NCBI GenBank assembly: GCA_963704545.1
Contig: OY969915.1
Span: forward strand, 310,001-374,000
Reading direction: 5' to 3'
DNA from: VRUE01 sp963704545
GTDB lineage: Bacteria > Actinomycetota > Thermoleophilia > Solirubrobacterales > 70-9
Length of the DNA: 64,000 nt
Below are positions 32,115 to 41,124 of the stretch, in pieces. Every line of letters begins with the position of its first letter. Position 1 is the stretch's first letter. The notes below the pieces were generated by a model that was not told where the DNA came from, made no database searches, and saw only the letters and a list, made by a program, of their open reading frames with translations. A program made the translations under genes and the position numbers.

Positions 32115-32984
32115 GTGCCCGCTTACGACCTGAACGGAAAGGTGGCGCTGGTCACCGGCGCCGCCCGCGGGATCGGCTTCGAGACCGCCCGCCAGATGCA
32201 CATGCGCGGCGCCTCCGTCGCGGTCGTCGATCTCGACGCCGCCGAGGCGAGTGAGGCGGCCGAGCGGATCGGCGAGCGCACGATCGGGATCGCCGCCGAC
32301 GTCACCGACGCCGGGGCGATGCGGGCCGCGGTGGCTGAGACGGTCGAGCGCTTCGGGGGTCTCGACGTCGCGATGGCCAACGCCGGGCTTGCCCCGCCCT
32401 CGATCGCCACGATGCGCTCGGTCCCGGCCGAGGAGTGGGAGCGGGTGGTCGAGGTCAACCTCTTCGGCGTCTGGCACACGCTGCGTGCCGCCCTGCCGCA
32501 GGTCTCCGAGCGCAAGGGCCACATCGTCGTCGTCGCCTCGGTCGCCGCCTTCGCCAACGGGATGCTGGGCAGCTCCTACATGGTCTCCAAGGCCGCGGCC
32601 GAGCAGATGGGCCGTGCCCTGCGGACCGAGCTGATGCCGTTCGGCGCCGGCGCCAGCGTCGCCTACTTCGGCTGGGTCGACACGCGGATGGTCCAGGACA
32701 CCTTCGCCAGGCCCGGCGCCAGCGTGCTGGAGGAAATCGCCCCCGACTTCCTGATGAAGCGGATCACCCCCGAACAGGCGGGAGCGGCCGTCGTCAAAGG
32801 GATCGAAGAGCGCGCGCCGCGAATCTTCGCCCCCCGCTGGTGGCGCTACCTCTCCGCCCTGCGCGGCCTGCTGAACCCGCTGCTCGATCGCCGCAGCGAG
32901 CGCGACCCGCGCATCATCGCGGCGATCCGCAACGCCGAGTCGCCGGACGCGAGCGACACCGCGACCCCGGCAGCCAAGAGCTAG
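32115..32984 (+). CDS. Short-chain dehydrogenase/reductase, copy 1 of a tandem pair
   Basis: A 289-residue classical SDR oxidoreductase. The cofactor motif is VTGAARGIGFETA (TGxxxGIG), the NAG motif is AMANAGLAPP, and the catalytic residues are Ser in VVASVAAF and Tyr/Lys in SYMVSKAAAEQ. The Asp in VAVVDLDAAE after strand 2 favours NAD(H). A C-terminal tail with RAPRIFAPRWWRYLSALRG is shared with the next gene. The start is GTG 32115. Substrate unknown. Confidence 0.92.
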   Translation: MPAYDLNGKVALVTGAARGIGFETARQMHMRGASVAVVDLDAAEASEAAERIGERTIGIAADVTDAGAMRAAVAETVERFGGLDVAMANAGLAPPSIATMRSVPAEEWERVVEVNLFGVWHTLRAALPQVSERKGHIVVVASVAAFANGMLGSSYMVSKAAAEQMGRALRTELMPFGAGASVAYFGWVDTRMVQDTFARPGASVLEEIAPDFLMKRITPEQAGAAVVKGIEERAPRIFAPRWWRYLSALRGLLNPLLDRRSERDPRIIAAIRNAESPDASDTATPAAKS

Positions 32985-32998
32985 GCCCGGCACCCGCT

Positions 32999-33874
32999 AT
33001 GCCCGCCTACGACGTGAACGGGAAGGTGGCGCTGGTCACCGGCGGCGCCCGCGGGATCGGCTTCGAGACCGCGCGCCAGCTGCACCAGCGCGGGGCGTCC
33101 GTGGCCCTGCTCGACGTCGACGCCGACGAGGTTCGCGACGCGGCCGAGCGGCTCGGCGAGCGGGCGATCGGGATCGCCGCCGACGTCACCGACGCCGGAT
33201 CCCTGCGTGCAGCGGTCGCGGAGACGGTGGAGCGCTTCGGCGGGCTCGACATCGCGATGGCCAACGCCGGCATCGCCCCGCCGACGACGACCACGATCCG
33301 CATGGTCTCCGCCGAGGAGTGGGAGCGCGTGATCGACATCAACCTGCTGGGCGTCTGGAACACGGTGAGGGCCGTGCTGCCGCAGGTGGCCGAGCGCCGG
33401 GGACACATCGTCGTCGTCTCCTCCGCCTACGCGATCGCCAACGGCATGCTCAGCAGCGCCTACGCGGTGGCGAAGTCGGGGGTCGAGGCCTTCGGCCGCT
33501 CGCTGAGGGCGGAGCTGGCTCCACTCGGGGCGAGCGCGGGCGTCGCCTACTTCGGCTTCGTCGACACGAAGCTGGTCCAGGACGCCTTCGCCAAGCCGGC
33601 GACGGCCCGGCTCGAGGAGACCGTCCCGGCCTTCCTGCTGAAGCGGATCACGCCTGCCGAGGCGGGGGCCTCGGTCGTGCGCGGGATCGAAGAGCGGGCG
33701 CCCCGCACCTTCGCGCCGAAGTACTGGCGCTACATCTCCGCCCTGCGCGGCCTGATCAACCCGCTCTTCGACAAGCGGGCAGACAGCGGCCGACGCGTCC
33801 GCGAGGCCGTCCAGAGCGCCGAGGCGCTCTCGGAGGCCAGCGCCGCCGGCGACGCCTCAGCCGCTTCGCGTTAG
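32999..33874 (+). CDS. Short-chain dehydrogenase/reductase, copy 2 of a tandem pair
   Basis: A 291-residue SDR very similar to the previous gene over its whole length, including the C-terminal tail (RAPRTFAPKYWRYISALRG), so the two arose by tandem duplication. Motifs: VTGGARGIGFETA, AMANAGIAPP, and SAYAVAKSG (Tyr-x3-Lys). LLDVDADE after strand 2 again suggests NAD(H). It begins 14 bases after copy 1, so the pair is one transcript. The stop overlaps the end of the converging oxidoreductase gene by 18 bases. Confidence 0.92.
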   Translation: MPAYDVNGKVALVTGGARGIGFETARQLHQRGASVALLDVDADEVRDAAERLGERAIGIAADVTDAGSLRAAVAETVERFGGLDIAMANAGIAPPTTTTIRMVSAEEWERVIDINLLGVWNTVRAVLPQVAERRGHIVVVSSAYAIANGMLSSAYAVAKSGVEAFGRSLRAELAPLGASAGVAYFGFVDTKLVQDAFAKPATARLEETVPAFLLKRITPAEAGASVVRGIEERAPRTFAPKYWRYISALRGLINPLFDKRADSGRRVREAVQSAEALSEASAAGDASAASR

Positions 33875-36757
33875 CCGCTCGAGCAGGACGACGACCGACT
33901 CGTAACTCTCACCGGTGGCGCGGGCGAGCCCGATCTCGCAGGTGCGGTTGCTGGAGAGGTGGGCGTCGAAATGGCGGCCGGAGAGCTCGGCGGCCTGGGG
34001 CGCAGTCGCCGCGGCGGTCAGCTCCGGGTGGGAGATGCCGCGGTCGCCGGCGAAGCCGCAACAGGTCGCCGACGGGGCGACGTGGACATCGTCGGCGAGG
34101 GCGGCCGCAAGCGCGCGTAGGCGCGGGGCCAGGCCCATGTGACGGGTCGCGCAGGTCGGGTGGACCGTGGCGGAGCCGACCCTGCCGGCGATCTCCAACT
34201 TCGGCAGCAGGCGGTCATTGGCCCAGACGACCGAGTCGAGGATCTCGAGGCCCGCGAGCCGCTCGGCGCTGCGCTCCGAGAGCACGCCCTCGCCGGGTTC
34301 GGCCACGCCCTGGGTGCAGGAGGCGGCGTCGATCACAACCGGCAGCTCTCCCTCACCGCTCCACTCCCAGAGACGCTCGACCATCTCGTTCGCCTTGTGA
34401 CGGTGGGCCTCGCCGAACCCCTTCGAGCTCCAAGGCAACCCGCAACAGCTCCCCGAAACCTCGTCCGGCACCCAAACCGGCAACCCAGCCCGCCGCGACA
34501 CCTCGACCAGCGCTTCGACCACTGACTTTGGGGGTCGACGGGCCGAATTCCTTGCGTATGCCGAGGATTTCGGCCCGTCGGCGGGGGTGGGGCCGAAGAT
34601 GCGGTTGGTGCAGGAGGGGACGTAGACGGCCGCGGCGCCCTGGCGCTCGGTTGACGGCAGCTGCGGCGACGCCGGGCCCGGCAGCGCCTTGCCGCGCTTC
34701 GTCCGGCGCGCAAGCGGGGCGCCGAGTCGCAGGCCGGCGCGCGAGGCCTTCTCGACCGCGCCCCAGCGCTTCGCCGCCGCCAGGGCCGCCCGCTCGGCCC
34801 GGGGCGTGTGCCTCTCCCGGCGCATTTCCTTGACGAGGAGGCCGGTGTCGATCCCGACCGGGCAGGCCAGCTGGCAGGAGCCGTCGGCGGCGCAGGTCTC
34901 CATCGAGTCGTACTCGAACTCCTCCAGCAGGGTGCGCTGGAGGGGCGACCCGGACGGCTGGCGCGCCATCTCGCGCCGCAGGACGATCCGCTGGCGCGGC
35001 GTCGTCGTCAGGTTGCGGCTGGGGCAGACCGGCTCGCAGAAGCCGCACTCGACGCAGGTCGTTGCGGACTCCTCGATCGCCGGGGTGGTTTTCAGGTTGC
35101 GGAGATGGACGTCTGGGTCGCGGTTCAGCACCACGCCGGGGTTGAGGACGCCGTCGGGGTCGGCGAGCCGCTTCACCCGCCACATCAGCTCGGTCGCCGC
35201 CTCGCCCCACTCGCGCTCGACGTAGGGGGCCATGTTGATCCCGGTGCCGTGCTCGGCCTTGAGCGAGCCGTCGTACCTGCCGACGATCAGCTCGACCAGC
35301 TCGGTCATGAAGGCCTCGTAGCGCGCCAGGTCCTCCTGCTTTGCGAAGTCGGGCGTGAGCATGAAGTGCAGGTTGCCGGCCGAGGCGTGGCCGGCGACGC
35401 CGGGCAGGAAGCCGTGCTCGCCGAGCAGCGCCTGCAGGTCACGAGCGCCCTCCGCGATCCGCTCGGGCGGCACGCAGACGTCCTCGACGATCAGCGCCGT
35501 GCCGGGCAGGCGCACGCGGCCGATCAGGCCGTGCAGGCCCTCGCGCACGCGCCAGGCCAGCTCGATCTCCTCGGCGTCGCGGGTGAACTCGAACGGCTTG
35601 ATCGTCTCGTGGCCGCTGAAGATCTCCTCGGCCTTGGCCACGTAGGCGTCGAGCTCATCGTCGCTCGCCGAGCCGTACTCGACCAGAAGCACCGCCGACT
35701 CCGGCGGCAGCTCCTTCCACTCCTCGGGCGCGCCGACCATGTTCCAGGCGGCGGTGATCAACGCCGGGGCGACCATCAGCTCGACCGCGGTGGCACCGCT
35801 GTCCACCAGGTCGCGGACCGGGGCGATCGCCTCGTCGATACCGGGGAAGTGGACCCAGGCCGTCGTCGTGCGCGCCGGCAGCGGCACGGTCTCGAAAACG
35901 GCCTCGGCGACGAAGGCGAGCGTGCCCTCCGAGCCGACCACGAGGCGGCGGAAGATCTCCAGCGGCTCGTCCGCGTCGAGGAAAGCGCAGAGCCGGTACC
36001 CGGTCGTGTTCTTGATTGCGAACTTGCGCCGGATGCGCTCGCTCAGCTCGGCGTCGGCGCGGATCTCGTCGCGGATCGCCGCGAGCCCCGCGGCCAGCTC
36101 CGGCTCCTCGGTGGCGAAGCGCTCGGCGGCGCCGGGCTCGGCGGTGTCGATCGTCGTCCCCGAAGGAAGCACCAGCGTCATCGAGCTCACGGTCGAGTAG
36201 GAGTCCTTGCTGACGCCGCAGCGCATCCCTCCCGAGTTGTTGGCGATCACGCCGCCGACGCAGGCGATGTCGGTGCTGGCCGGGTCGGGCCCGAGCTTGC
36301 GCCCGTGCGGGGCGAGAACCCGGTTGGCATGGCCGAGCACGGTGCCGGGCTTGACCCGTACGCGCGCCGCCCCGTCCTCCACCGCGACGCCGCCGAAGTG
36401 GCGCCGCACGTCGACCAGGATCCCGTCGGTCTGGCCCTGGCCGTTGAGGCTGGTGCCGCCGGCGCGGAAGGTGACCGGGGTCCCGCTGCGGCGGCCGTAG
36501 GCGAGGACCTTGGCGACGTCGTCGGCGTCCTGGGCCATGACGACCACCTGGGGGAAGAGGCGGTAGGGGCTGGCGTCGGATGCGTAGCGGACGATGTCGC
36601 TGGCCCGGCCGAGGACCCGGTCGGCGCCGAGCAGCTCCTCCAGGTCGCGGCGCAGCGGTTGGGCCGCGCCGGCCGCAAGGCTGTCGGGAGCACGGTCGGG
36701 CGCCGGCTCGGACGGCTGCGGCGCCAGTGAGGAGACGTTTCGCTCCAGCAGCGCCAT
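33857..36757 (-). CDS. FAD-linked 2-hydroxy-acid dehydrogenase fused to Fe-S and CCG domains (YdiJ-like)
   Basis: A 966-residue fused dehydrogenase. Residues about 40-260 are a PCMH/VAO-type FAD domain (FRAGGTSLNGQGQTDG, VGGVIANNSGGM), followed by the FAD-oxidase C-terminal domain. Two 4Fe-4S motifs are CVECGFCEPVCPSR and CAADGSCQLACPVG, and CCG-type motifs follow (SCCGLPWSSKG, TCCGFAGDRG). The order matches E. coli YdiJ and related D-2-hydroxyglutarate or D-lactate dehydrogenases that feed electrons to the quinone pool. About residues 737-760 form an unusual insert coded by a palindrome. It is 9 bases downstream of a benzoylformate-decarboxylase-like gene. Confidence 0.9.
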   Translation of the reverse strand: MALLERNVSSLAPQPSEPAPDRAPDSLAAGAAQPLRRDLEELLGADRVLGRASDIVRYASDASPYRLFPQVVVMAQDADDVAKVLAYGRRSGTPVTFRAGGTSLNGQGQTDGILVDVRRHFGGVAVEDGAARVRVKPGTVLGHANRVLAPHGRKLGPDPASTDIACVGGVIANNSGGMRCGVSKDSYSTVSSMTLVLPSGTTIDTAEPGAAERFATEEPELAAGLAAIRDEIRADAELSERIRRKFAIKNTTGYRLCAFLDADEPLEIFRRLVVGSEGTLAFVAEAVFETVPLPARTTTAWVHFPGIDEAIAPVRDLVDSGATAVELMVAPALITAAWNMVGAPEEWKELPPESAVLLVEYGSASDDELDAYVAKAEEIFSGHETIKPFEFTRDAEEIELAWRVREGLHGLIGRVRLPGTALIVEDVCVPPERIAEGARDLQALLGEHGFLPGVAGHASAGNLHFMLTPDFAKQEDLARYEAFMTELVELIVGRYDGSLKAEHGTGINMAPYVEREWGEAATELMWRVKRLADPDGVLNPGVVLNRDPDVHLRNLKTTPAIEESATTCVECGFCEPVCPSRNLTTTPRQRIVLRREMARQPSGSPLQRTLLEEFEYDSMETCAADGSCQLACPVGIDTGLLVKEMRRERHTPRAERAALAAAKRWGAVEKASRAGLRLGAPLARRTKRGKALPGPASPQLPSTERQGAAAVYVPSCTNRIFGPTPADGPKSSAYARNSARRPPKSVVEALVEVSRRAGLPVWVPDEVSGSCCGLPWSSKGFGEAHRHKANEMVERLWEWSGEGELPVVIDAASCTQGVAEPGEGVLSERSAERLAGLEILDSVVWANDRLLPKLEIAGRVGSATVHPTCATRHMGLAPRLRALAAALADDVHVAPSATCCGFAGDRGISHPELTAAATAPQAAELSGRHFDAHLSSNRTCEIGLARATGESYESVVVLLERLTRSG
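34536..34580. repeat. In-frame palindrome within the YdiJ-like gene
   Basis: Perfect 12-bp arms CGACGGGCCGAA (34536-34547) and TTCGGCCCGTCG (34569-34580), with TCCT/AGGA pairing further in. It encodes a short insert between the NRIFG strand and VVEALVEVSRRAGLPVW that I do not expect in the family. The repeat looks like an inserted element that kept the frame. Confidence 0.65.
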
Positions 36758-36766
36758 GGATGGACC

Positions 36767-38365
36767 TTAGAAGAGGGACATCCCGGGAGCGACCGGGACT
36801 TCGACCAGCTCGGGATGGGGCGAGGCGAACGCCTTGGCGAGTGCGTCGCGGACCTCGTCACGGTCCTTGGCGCGGTGCGCCGTCACCCCGTAGCCCTCGG
36901 CCACGGCGGCGACGTCGAGGGCGGGAAGGTCGAGTCCTGGGGCGCCCGCCACCTGCTCGACCTCGGCGAACCACTTGAGGATCGCGTACTCCTCGTTGCG
37001 CAGGACGAGGAAGGTGACCGGGACCTTGTAGGCGACCGCGGTCCAGAAGGAACTGACCGCGTACTGGACCGAGCCCTCGCCGATCACGCAGACGACCGGG
37101 CGGTCGGGCTGGGCGATCTGTACCCCGATCGAGGCGGAGAGGCCAAAGCCGAGCCCACCGCCGGCGGCGAAGTAGTAGCTGCCGGGGCGCGAGAGCCGCA
37201 GCTGGTTGCGCAGTGCCAGCGTGCTGGAGGGGGACTCGAGCACGACGATCCCGTCCTCGGGGAAGACCTCGCCCAGGGCCGTGTGAACGGTCGATGAGTT
37301 GAGCGGGTCGGTGGGCGGGATTTCCCCCGGGCCGGGATTCGGCTCGGGTGCCGGGCGCGAGGACTCGGGCAGATCCTCGAGCAGCGCCGCCAGGGTCAGC
37401 TTCACGTCGGCGACGAGCGCGTCGCCCATCGGCGCCCGCGCCGCCTCGTCGGGGTCGCTGGTGATCGCTACCAGCTTCGCTCCCTCCGGCAACAGCGGCC
37501 CGGGGATGTAGGGGTAGTAGGGGAAGACCGAGCTGCCGAGGACGAGGATCAGGTCGTGGCCCTCGAGCGTCTGGCCGACCGGACCGATCGCCGGCGGCAG
37601 CACGCCGCGGAAGTTCGGGTGGTTCTCCGGGAAACCAAGCCGGCCGCCCCCCGTGGCCGGGGTGGCCCAGACCGGCAGGCGCTGGCGCTCGGCGAGGGCG
37701 ACCGCGAGCTCCCAGGCGCCGGAGGCGTCGATGTCGGGCCCGGCGACCATGACCGGGTTGGTCGCCGCGTCGAGCCGGTCGGCGAGGACGCGGACCGCGG
37801 CAGGGTCGGCGCCGGTGCGGCCGTCGACCTGCCGCGAGATCGTCTCGCGCGCGTCGGCCTCGTCGACCTCGGCGTACCAGTCGTCCATCGGCAGCGAGAC
37901 GAAGACCGGGCCCTTCGGCGGCAGGCCGGCGAGGTGGGCGCCGTGGGCGAGGGCCAGCGGCACGTCCTCGGCCCGGGCGGGCTCGTAGGACCACTTGACC
38001 AGCGGGTGGGGCATGCGGATCGCGTCGCGGTTGGTCAGGTTGGCCTGCAGGGTGATCTGGGCGCGGGCCTGCTGCCCGGCCGTGACCAGCAGCGGCGAGT
38101 GGTTCGCCTGGGCGTTGAAGATCGCCCCCATCGCGTTGCCGAGGCCGGGCGCGGTGTGCAGGTTGGCGACCGTCGTCTTACCCGAGGCCTGGGCGAAACC
38201 GTCGGCCATCCCGACCACGACCGCCTCCTGCAGGCCGAGCACGTAACGGAAGTCCGAGGGGAAGTCGGCGAGCATCGGCAGCTCGGTCGAGCCGGGGTTG
38301 CCGAACATCGTCGTCATCCCGCGCTCGCGGAAGAGGTCGAAGCTGGCTTCGCGGACCGTTGGCAT
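36767..38365 (-). CDS. mdlC: Benzoylformate decarboxylase-like thiamine-diphosphate enzyme
   Basis: A 532-residue ThDP enzyme that would decarboxylate an aromatic 2-oxo acid such as benzoylformate to the aldehyde. Starting at ATG 38365, the key residues fall at the same numbers as in the Pseudomonas putida enzyme: Ser26 (FGNPGSTELP), Glu47 (LQEAVVVG) and His70 (NLHTAPG). The later NHPNFRG supplies the second active-site His. ThDP/Mg binding is by GEGSVQYAV and RNEEYAILKWF. The substrate specificity is inferred. It is the first gene of a pair with the FAD/Fe-S dehydrogenase, which could supply the 2-oxo acid. ATG 38392 is an alternative start. Confidence 0.88.
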   Translation of the reverse strand: MPTVREASFDLFRERGMTTMFGNPGSTELPMLADFPSDFRYVLGLQEAVVVGMADGFAQASGKTTVANLHTAPGLGNAMGAIFNAQANHSPLLVTAGQQARAQITLQANLTNRDAIRMPHPLVKWSYEPARAEDVPLALAHGAHLAGLPPKGPVFVSLPMDDWYAEVDEADARETISRQVDGRTGADPAAVRVLADRLDAATNPVMVAGPDIDASGAWELAVALAERQRLPVWATPATGGGRLGFPENHPNFRGVLPPAIGPVGQTLEGHDLILVLGSSVFPYYPYIPGPLLPEGAKLVAITSDPDEAARAPMGDALVADVKLTLAALLEDLPESSRPAPEPNPGPGEIPPTDPLNSSTVHTALGEVFPEDGIVVLESPSSTLALRNQLRLSRPGSYYFAAGGGLGFGLSASIGVQIAQPDRPVVCVIGEGSVQYAVSSFWTAVAYKVPVTFLVLRNEEYAILKWFAEVEQVAGAPGLDLPALDVAAVAEGYGVTAHRAKDRDEVRDALAKAFASPHPELVEVPVAPGMSLF

Positions 38366-38433
38366 ACCGGGCGAAACCCTATATGTGGGCATGCGATTCT
38401 CAAGGAGACGGTCGAGCGGTCGATACCCCAATC

Positions 38434-39114
38434 GTGGTATCGCCAGCGCTCGCCTACCGGGTCCTTTCCGCCTCAGTCGCGCTTGCTGCCCTCTGCGCGA
38501 CCCTGGCTGGACCGGCGAGCGCTGGCCCAACTTCTACGCGTCTCGCCTACGCGACTGGGGAAATCGTCCCGATCCCGGCCGCGATCCCGCACGAAGAGGG
38601 CGACATGGTCGACCGCCGCATCCTGCCCAACCTGCGCTGGATCGCCCAGCGCTTCCCGATCTACGTCAGCGACGGCTACTCGGGTCCGCTGCCCAACGGC
38701 GAACACGCCGGCTGCCACGGTTGCCACGTCAGGCACTCCGACCACTACAACGGGCTCGCCGTCGACATCTCGCCGCTGAACTGGAGCGACAAATGCGACG
38801 CCAACTGGCGTGGGATCACCCGCCTCGCGCTCTGGGCCGAGCCCGAGCAGAACAAGCCGGCACCGCCCTTCCGCTGGGTCGGCTACGACGGCGACGCCGG
38901 CCATGGCTGCGGCCACCACCTCCACCTCTCCTGGGAACACGCCGCCGCGCCGCAGTTCGAGATCGCCGAATGGGTCGAAGTCTTCCCCGTCGGCGCCCAG
39001 CCCGGCCGCAAGCCGCGCCACAAACGCCCCAAGACGCCCCCGGCGCCCCCGCCCGGGCCGGCCGGCGGGATCTCGACCGTCCACTCCGGCGGCGTTTCGC
39101 CGCGCGGCGACTGA
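38434..39114 (+). CDS. Secreted M15-like metallopeptidase-fold protein
   Basis: A 226-residue exported protein. Residues 8-32 form a signal peptide (LSASVALAALCATLAGPASA). The zinc-site pattern of D-Ala-D-Ala peptidases can be seen: SDHYNGLAVDI (His, six residues, Asp) and, later, GHHLHLSWEH (HxH). The C-terminus is Pro/Lys-rich (RPKTPPAPPPGP). A peptidoglycan-acting role is plausible, but the match is by motif only. The start is uncertain: GTG 38434 gives a clean signal peptide, ATG 38383 is an upstream option, and AAGGAGA at 38402 fits neither well. Confidence 0.7.
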   Translation: MVSPALAYRVLSASVALAALCATLAGPASAGPTSTRLAYATGEIVPIPAAIPHEEGDMVDRRILPNLRWIAQRFPIYVSDGYSGPLPNGEHAGCHGCHVRHSDHYNGLAVDISPLNWSDKCDANWRGITRLALWAEPEQNKPAPPFRWVGYDGDAGHGCGHHLHLSWEHAAAPQFEIAEWVEVFPVGAQPGRKPRHKRPKTPPAPPPGPAGGISTVHSGGVSPRGD

Positions 39115-39139
39115 GGCTGGGGAGGGCCTCCTTGGAACG

Positions 39140-39207
39140 GGGCCTTCGGGGGGTCCCTCCCCAGGCCGCTTCGCGGGAGTTCCTGGGGAGGGACCCCCCG
39201 AAGGCCC
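39140..39207. repeat. 26-bp perfect inverted repeat, probable terminator or element
   Basis: Arms 39140-39165 and 39182-39207 are exact complements (GGGCCTTCGGGGGG... and its reverse), separated by 16 bases that include the mini-hairpin CCGC-TTC-GCGG. It fills most of the 187-base gap after the peptidase-like gene. The stem is far longer than a normal terminator. Confidence 0.8.
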
Positions 39208-39301
39208 TCACGTTGCCGAGGCAACACACGTTCAAGCACTGGCCGCGCGGCGCTCCTGGCGGAAAGCTTTTGAGGTATGGGCGCTTCTAGGATGCCTGCC
39301 G

Positions 39302-39769
39302 ATGCGTGCCCGGATTGCCATGGCGCTCTCGGCCCTCGCGGTCCTCGCCGGCTGCGGGTCGACTGACGGCTCGACGCCGGTCGCCTGCCTCGAAGGCGCC
39401 AACACCTACCTGCGGGCGCTCGAGGACGCGCCGGGGGCGGTGCGGCTCCAGGGTGAGACGCCGATCAGCTCGTGCCTGACCGAGAACCAGGCCGGAGGTG
39501 CCCTTGCGAACGTGGGCACGGCGATGGTGGCTGCGGCAACCGGGCTGAACGCCGACGCTCGCGTCCGCCCGGGCGGAACCGCAAACGTCCAGCTTGGGTA
39601 TCTCGTCGGCGCCGCGCAGCGCGGGGCCGACGGGACCCAGGGCATCCACGCCGAGCTGCTCCGCCGCCTCGCCGCCGCCGCCCGCTACAGCCCCGACAAC
39701 CAACCGCTGCCGGCAACGTTCCTCGACGCCTACCAGCGGGGCTTCGACGCCGGGCGCACCCAGGGCTGA
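39302..39769 (+). CDS. Small lipoprotein of unknown function
   Basis: A 155-residue lipoprotein. The signal peptide ends in a lipobox, LAVLAGCGST, with the lipidated Cys at about residue 18. The mature part has two further cysteines (VACLEGAN and SSCLTENQ) that could form a disulfide, and Ala-rich helices. I recognise no family. It ends about 40 bases before the fumarase start, on the same strand. Confidence 0.75.
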   Translation: MRARIAMALSALAVLAGCGSTDGSTPVACLEGANTYLRALEDAPGAVRLQGETPISSCLTENQAGGALANVGTAMVAAATGLNADARVRPGGTANVQLGYLVGAAQRGADGTQGIHAELLRRLAAAARYSPDNQPLPATFLDAYQRGFDAGRTQG

Positions 39770-39809
39770 ATACGCTTGGGAGACAACGACTTCGATGGAG
39801 GCACCGACA

Positions 39810-41123
39810 TTGACTGAGCAGCTCTGGGGTGGCGAGACCACCAAGGCAGTGGACAACTTCCCGGTGTCGGGCGAGCGGGTGCCGGTGCCGGTGGTGCGCT
39901 GGCTGGGCCGGCTGAAGGCCGCCGCCGCGCTGGTCAACGCCGAAGTCGGGGGGCTCGACCCCGCCCTGGCGGAGCGCATCGCCGCCGCAGGCGACGCCGT
40001 CGCCGCCGGCGAACACGACGATCAGTTCCCGGTCGACGTCTTCCAGACCGGCTCGGGCACCTCCTCCAACATGAACGCCAACGAGGTGCTCGCCAACCTC
40101 GCCGGCGATGGGGCGCACGCCAACGACCACGTCAACATGGGCCAGTCCTCCAACGACGTCTTCCCCTCCGCCGTCCACCTGGCGGCGCTGGGAGAGGTGA
40201 CCCACGACCTGCTGCCCGCGATGGGCGGGCTCGAGGCCGCGCTGGAGGGCAAGGCCAAGCAGTTCGCCGACGTGGTCAAGGCGGGACGCACGCACCTGAT
40301 GGACGCGGTCCCGGTCACCCTCGGCCAGGAGTTCGGGGGCTACGCCGCCCAGGTGCGGCTCGGCGTGCAGCGCGTCGAGGGGACACTGCGGCGGGTCGGC
40401 CAGATCCCGCTCGGCGGCACCGCCACCGGCACCGGCCTCAACACCCACCCGGAGTTCTCCGCCAAGGTGCGCGAGAGGCTCGCCGCCGAGACGGGCCTGG
40501 AGATCTCCGCCCCGCTCGACCCCTTCGAGGCGCAGGGCAACCGCGACTCCCTGGTCGAGCTCTCCGGCGCGCTCAAGGTCTACGCCGTCTCGCTCAACAA
40601 GATCGCCAACGACCTGGCGCTGATGGGCTCCGGCCCCCGTGCCGGCCTCGCCGAGCTGCGCCTGCCAGAGCTGCAGAAGGGCTCCTCGATCATGCCGGGC
40701 AAGGTCAACCCGGTGATCCCCGAGGTCGTGATCCAGGTCGCCGCCCAGGTGATCGGCAACGACGCAGCGATCACCGTCGCCGGCAGCCAGGGCCAGTTCG
40801 AGCTCAACGTGCGGGTGCCGCTGATCGCCCGCAACCTGCTCGACTCGATCAAGCTGCTCGCCTCCGCCTCGCGCCTGCTGAACGAGAAGTGCGTCGCCGG
40901 CGTGGAGGCCAACGAGGAGATGACCGAGCGCCACGCCGAGGCCACTCTCGCCACCGCAACCGCGCTCAACCCCCACATCGGCTACGACCGCGCCGCCGAC
41001 ATCGTCAAGGCGGCGGCGGAGTCGGGGCGATCGCTGCGTGAGGTCGCCCTGGAGCAGGGCGTCGAGCCCGCGGTCCTCGAGGAGGCGTTGGACCACCGCC
41101 GCATGGCGAGGCCGCACGAGTAG
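39810..41123 (+). CDS. fumC: Class II fumarate hydratase
   Basis: A 437-residue homotetrameric enzyme that hydrates fumarate to malate in the TCA cycle. The N-terminal LWGGETTKAVDNFPVSG, the TGSGTSSNMNANEV motif, GQSSNDVFPSA, and the catalytic loop GSSIMPGKVNPV are all diagnostic; KAGRTHLMDA carries the His. TTG 39810 is preferred because GGAGG lies eight bases upstream; ATG 39795 is in frame too. It ends at a hairpin shared with the converging gene. Confidence 0.95.
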   Translation: MTEQLWGGETTKAVDNFPVSGERVPVPVVRWLGRLKAAAALVNAEVGGLDPALAERIAAAGDAVAAGEHDDQFPVDVFQTGSGTSSNMNANEVLANLAGDGAHANDHVNMGQSSNDVFPSAVHLAALGEVTHDLLPAMGGLEAALEGKAKQFADVVKAGRTHLMDAVPVTLGQEFGGYAAQVRLGVQRVEGTLRRVGQIPLGGTATGTGLNTHPEFSAKVRERLAAETGLEISAPLDPFEAQGNRDSLVELSGALKVYAVSLNKIANDLALMGSGPRAGLAELRLPELQKGSSIMPGKVNPVIPEVVIQVAAQVIGNDAAITVAGSQGQFELNVRVPLIARNLLDSIKLLASASRLLNEKCVAGVEANEEMTERHAEATLATATALNPHIGYDRAADIVKAAAESGRSLREVALEQGVEPAVLEEALDHRRMARPHE

Positions 41124-41124
41124 C

